From Synechococcus sp. M16CYN (lineage in GTDB: Bacteria > Cyanobacteriota > Cyanobacteriia > PCC-6307 > Cyanobiaceae), in contig NZ_AP029048.1 in assembly GCF_040371545.1 (NCBI RefSeq), positions 310,001 through 374,000 of the forward strand: a DNA stretch of 64,000 nt, given 5' to 3'. Under the pieces are notes generated by a model. The model ran no database searches. It saw only the letters and a program-made list of their open reading frames with translations, and was not told the origin of the DNA. Position 1 is the stretch's first letter. Each line of letters begins with the position of its first letter. The translations under genes and the position numbers were made by a program. Of the stretch, positions 62,492-64,000 are shown in pieces.

Positions 62492-63490
62492 ATGGCTCTC
62501 GTCGCTACCGCTGCTTCAAAACCAGCAAATCCTTCCCGTACTGTTGGTGTTGATGTCGACTTGGTGCGTTCTTATCTACGCGACATCGGACGCGTTCCCT
62601 TACTCACCCATGAACAAGAGATCACCTTGGGTCGTCAAGTTCAGGAACTCATGGCGATTGAAGCCCTGGAGTTGGAGCTAGAAAGCAGAGATGGCATCAA
62701 GCCAGCACACGAACAGCTCGCTAAGGTAGTTGGAGTTACAAGTGTGCAACTCAAGCGCAAATTGCAGCATGGTCGCCGAGCCAAAGAGCGGATGGTGGCG
62801 GCTAATCTGCGCTTGGTCGTCAGCGTTGCCAAGAAATACACCAAGCGAAACATGGAGCTTCTGGATTTGATTCAGGAAGGAACTATTGGTCTTGTGCGCG
62901 GCGTTGAGAAGTTTGATCCTACACGTGGCTATAAGTTTTCTACATATGCCTATTGGTGGATACGTCAGGGTATCACCCGTGCCATTGCGGAGAAGAGCCG
63001 CACAATCCGGTTACCAATTCATATCACCGAGATGTTGAATAAGTTGAAGAAAGGTCAGCGGGAGTTGAGCCAAGAATTAGGGCGTACTCCTACCGTTACT
63101 GAACTTGCTGAATGTGTAGAACTTCCGGAAGATGAAGTTAAAGATTTGATGTGTCGTGCCCGTCAGCCTGTGAGTTTAGAGATGAAAGTTGGTGATGGTG
63201 ACGATACGGAACTGTTGGAATTGCTTTCCGGAAATAATGAACTCCCTAGCGACCAAGTAGAAGAGGATTGCCTAAAAGGCGACCTTCGCAGCTTGCTTGA
63301 ACAGCTACCCCGTCTTCAAGAACAAGTTCTGCGCATGCGCTTTGGCATGGATGGTGAAGACCCCATGAGTCTTACCGGAATCGGACGTATTCTAGGAATG
63401 AGCCGTGACCGAGTTAGAAATCTAGAACGTGATGGTTTGGCTGGGCTTCGTCGTGTGAGTAATCGGGTTGAAGCATACATAGCTTGCTAA
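62492..63490 (+). CDS. Group 2 (non-essential RpoD-like) sigma-70 factor
   Basis: 332 residues. Region 1.2 (DLVRSYLRDIGRVPLLTHEQ), region 2 (NLRLVVSVAKKYTKRNMELL, DLIQEGTIGLVRGVEKFDPT, YKFSTYAYWWIRQGITRAI), region 3 and region 4 with its helix-turn-helix (LTGIGRILGMSRDRVRNLE) are all present. The long N-terminal region 1.1 of the primary sigma is missing, which places it in group 2, used in cyanobacteria for stress, light or circadian responses. Which paralogue it is cannot be told. Confidence 0.94.
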   Translation: MALVATAASKPANPSRTVGVDVDLVRSYLRDIGRVPLLTHEQEITLGRQVQELMAIEALELELESRDGIKPAHEQLAKVVGVTSVQLKRKLQHGRRAKERMVAANLRLVVSVAKKYTKRNMELLDLIQEGTIGLVRGVEKFDPTRGYKFSTYAYWWIRQGITRAIAEKSRTIRLPIHITEMLNKLKKGQRELSQELGRTPTVTELAECVELPEDEVKDLMCRARQPVSLEMKVGDGDDTELLELLSGNNELPSDQVEEDCLKGDLRSLLEQLPRLQEQVLRMRFGMDGEDPMSLTGIGRILGMSRDRVRNLERDGLAGLRRVSNRVEAYIAC

Positions 63491-64000
63491 TTGGATAATG
63501 CTTGCTCAATTCTACTTGCAGCTGTGTAAATACAAACATACTAGAACCGGATTATTACTTAAACATTAATCTTCTAATCGATCTTTCTGACAGCGGCAGA
63601 GGATTAATTCAGAAATTAGATATAAAGGCGAAAATATTGTTGTTGCTCGTAAATTTCACGACCTATTAGCCATTTATGTAAATTTTACGTATGTGTGCGT
63701 AGCAAATAACTTAGCAAAGGTTATCGTCAGCTAACTATGTATAATGGTTTCGAAAAAGCAAAAAAATTTATACTTTTTGCTGTTAAAATTAAATTATTCT
63801 TATGGTTGCTGATTTAATAGTTTTAGTTGCGTTAATGTATTTTTATTTAGTATCACATGATTTCTCATTTAACAGGGTATAATATTTGAATGTTTTAGAG
63901 TAGCTATATTATGGATATGTTATAGCAATTAACTAGAATGATAATTTTAATCACTGATCTGTGCTTAGGTAAGATAATGGTGTCGGTCTTCAGACGGTTT
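63491..64000. other. AT-rich trailing spacer
   Basis: 510 bases after the sigma-factor gene with no gene, repeat or terminator I can support; it runs to the window edge. Confidence 0.5.

Overview
The window looks like a chromosome segment of a marine picocyanobacterium (Synechococcus/Cyanobium/Prochlorococcus lineage). The lineage markers are both sulfolipid genes (sqdB, sqdX), psbZ, a Ycf37-like TPR protein, a Ycf23/DUF561 protein, an LRAT-like protein, and the neighbourhoods tig-clpP-clpX-dnaX, asd-dapA-rnj, uvrB-mutS-psbZ-ribH and infC-miaA-gyrB, which I remember as typical of that group. Coding GC is near 50%, while several spacers of 0.4-1.3 kb are extremely AT-rich. Together with several broken genes, this suggests relaxed selection, as in a host-associated or shrinking genome. 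The exact species cannot be decided from the window.

Layout. 1-3.9 kb: wreck of a complete type I restriction-modification operon (hsdM, hsdS, stub of hsdR), with stop codons, frameshifts and a damaged catalytic motif. 4.8-7.1 kb: small conserved-looking protein plus mrdA (PBP2). 7.4-9.8 kb: sulfolipid synthesis, sqdB then sqdX. 10-12.6 kb: thiG, a hypothetical protein, ycf37-like, rplT, rpmI. 12.7-15.6 kb: SpoIID-like lipoprotein and a membrane glycosyltransferase. 15.6-23 kb, minus strand: tig, clpP, clpX, a 1.3 kb AT-rich desert, the LRAT-like gene and dnaX. 23-27 kb: asd, dapA, rnj. 27.7-34 kb: lysC, holA, cobH, tilS, ycf23, membrane protein. 34-41 kb: uvrB and mutS convergent, two sulfotransferase-type genes, psbZ, ribH. 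41.3-45.4 kb: an AT-shifted surface-glycan island (sulfotransferase, GT4, a broken glycosyltransferase-like gene). 45.9-48.1 kb: RTX calcium-binding exoprotein. Then tRNA-Gly, secA, a GT6 (ABO-type) glycosyltransferase, a GT2/GT31-like two-domain glycosyltransferase, cysE, a GntR regulator, infC, miaA, gyrB, a possible decayed secreted gene, gpx, mgtE and a group-2 sigma factor.

How it fits together. Most genes are housekeeping: replication and repair (dnaX, holA, gyrB, uvrB, mutS), protein quality control (tig-clpP-clpX), translation (rplT, rpmI, infC, tilS, miaA, tRNA-Gly), the aspartate pathway (lysC, asd, dapA) and photosynthetic membrane upkeep (sqdB/sqdX, psbZ, Ycf37-like). The accessory part is concentrated at 38.9-53.5 kb, where sulfotransferases and glycosyltransferases are wedged into the core order around psbZ-ribH and secA-cysE. 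They probably build or modify a sulfated surface glycan, possibly alongside the RTX surface protein. Scattered through the spacers are unusually perfect hairpins (arms 11-18 bp, loops 8-9 nt) with no shared sequence; these are the most unexplained signal I found. I could run no homology searches, so family names rest on motifs read by eye.
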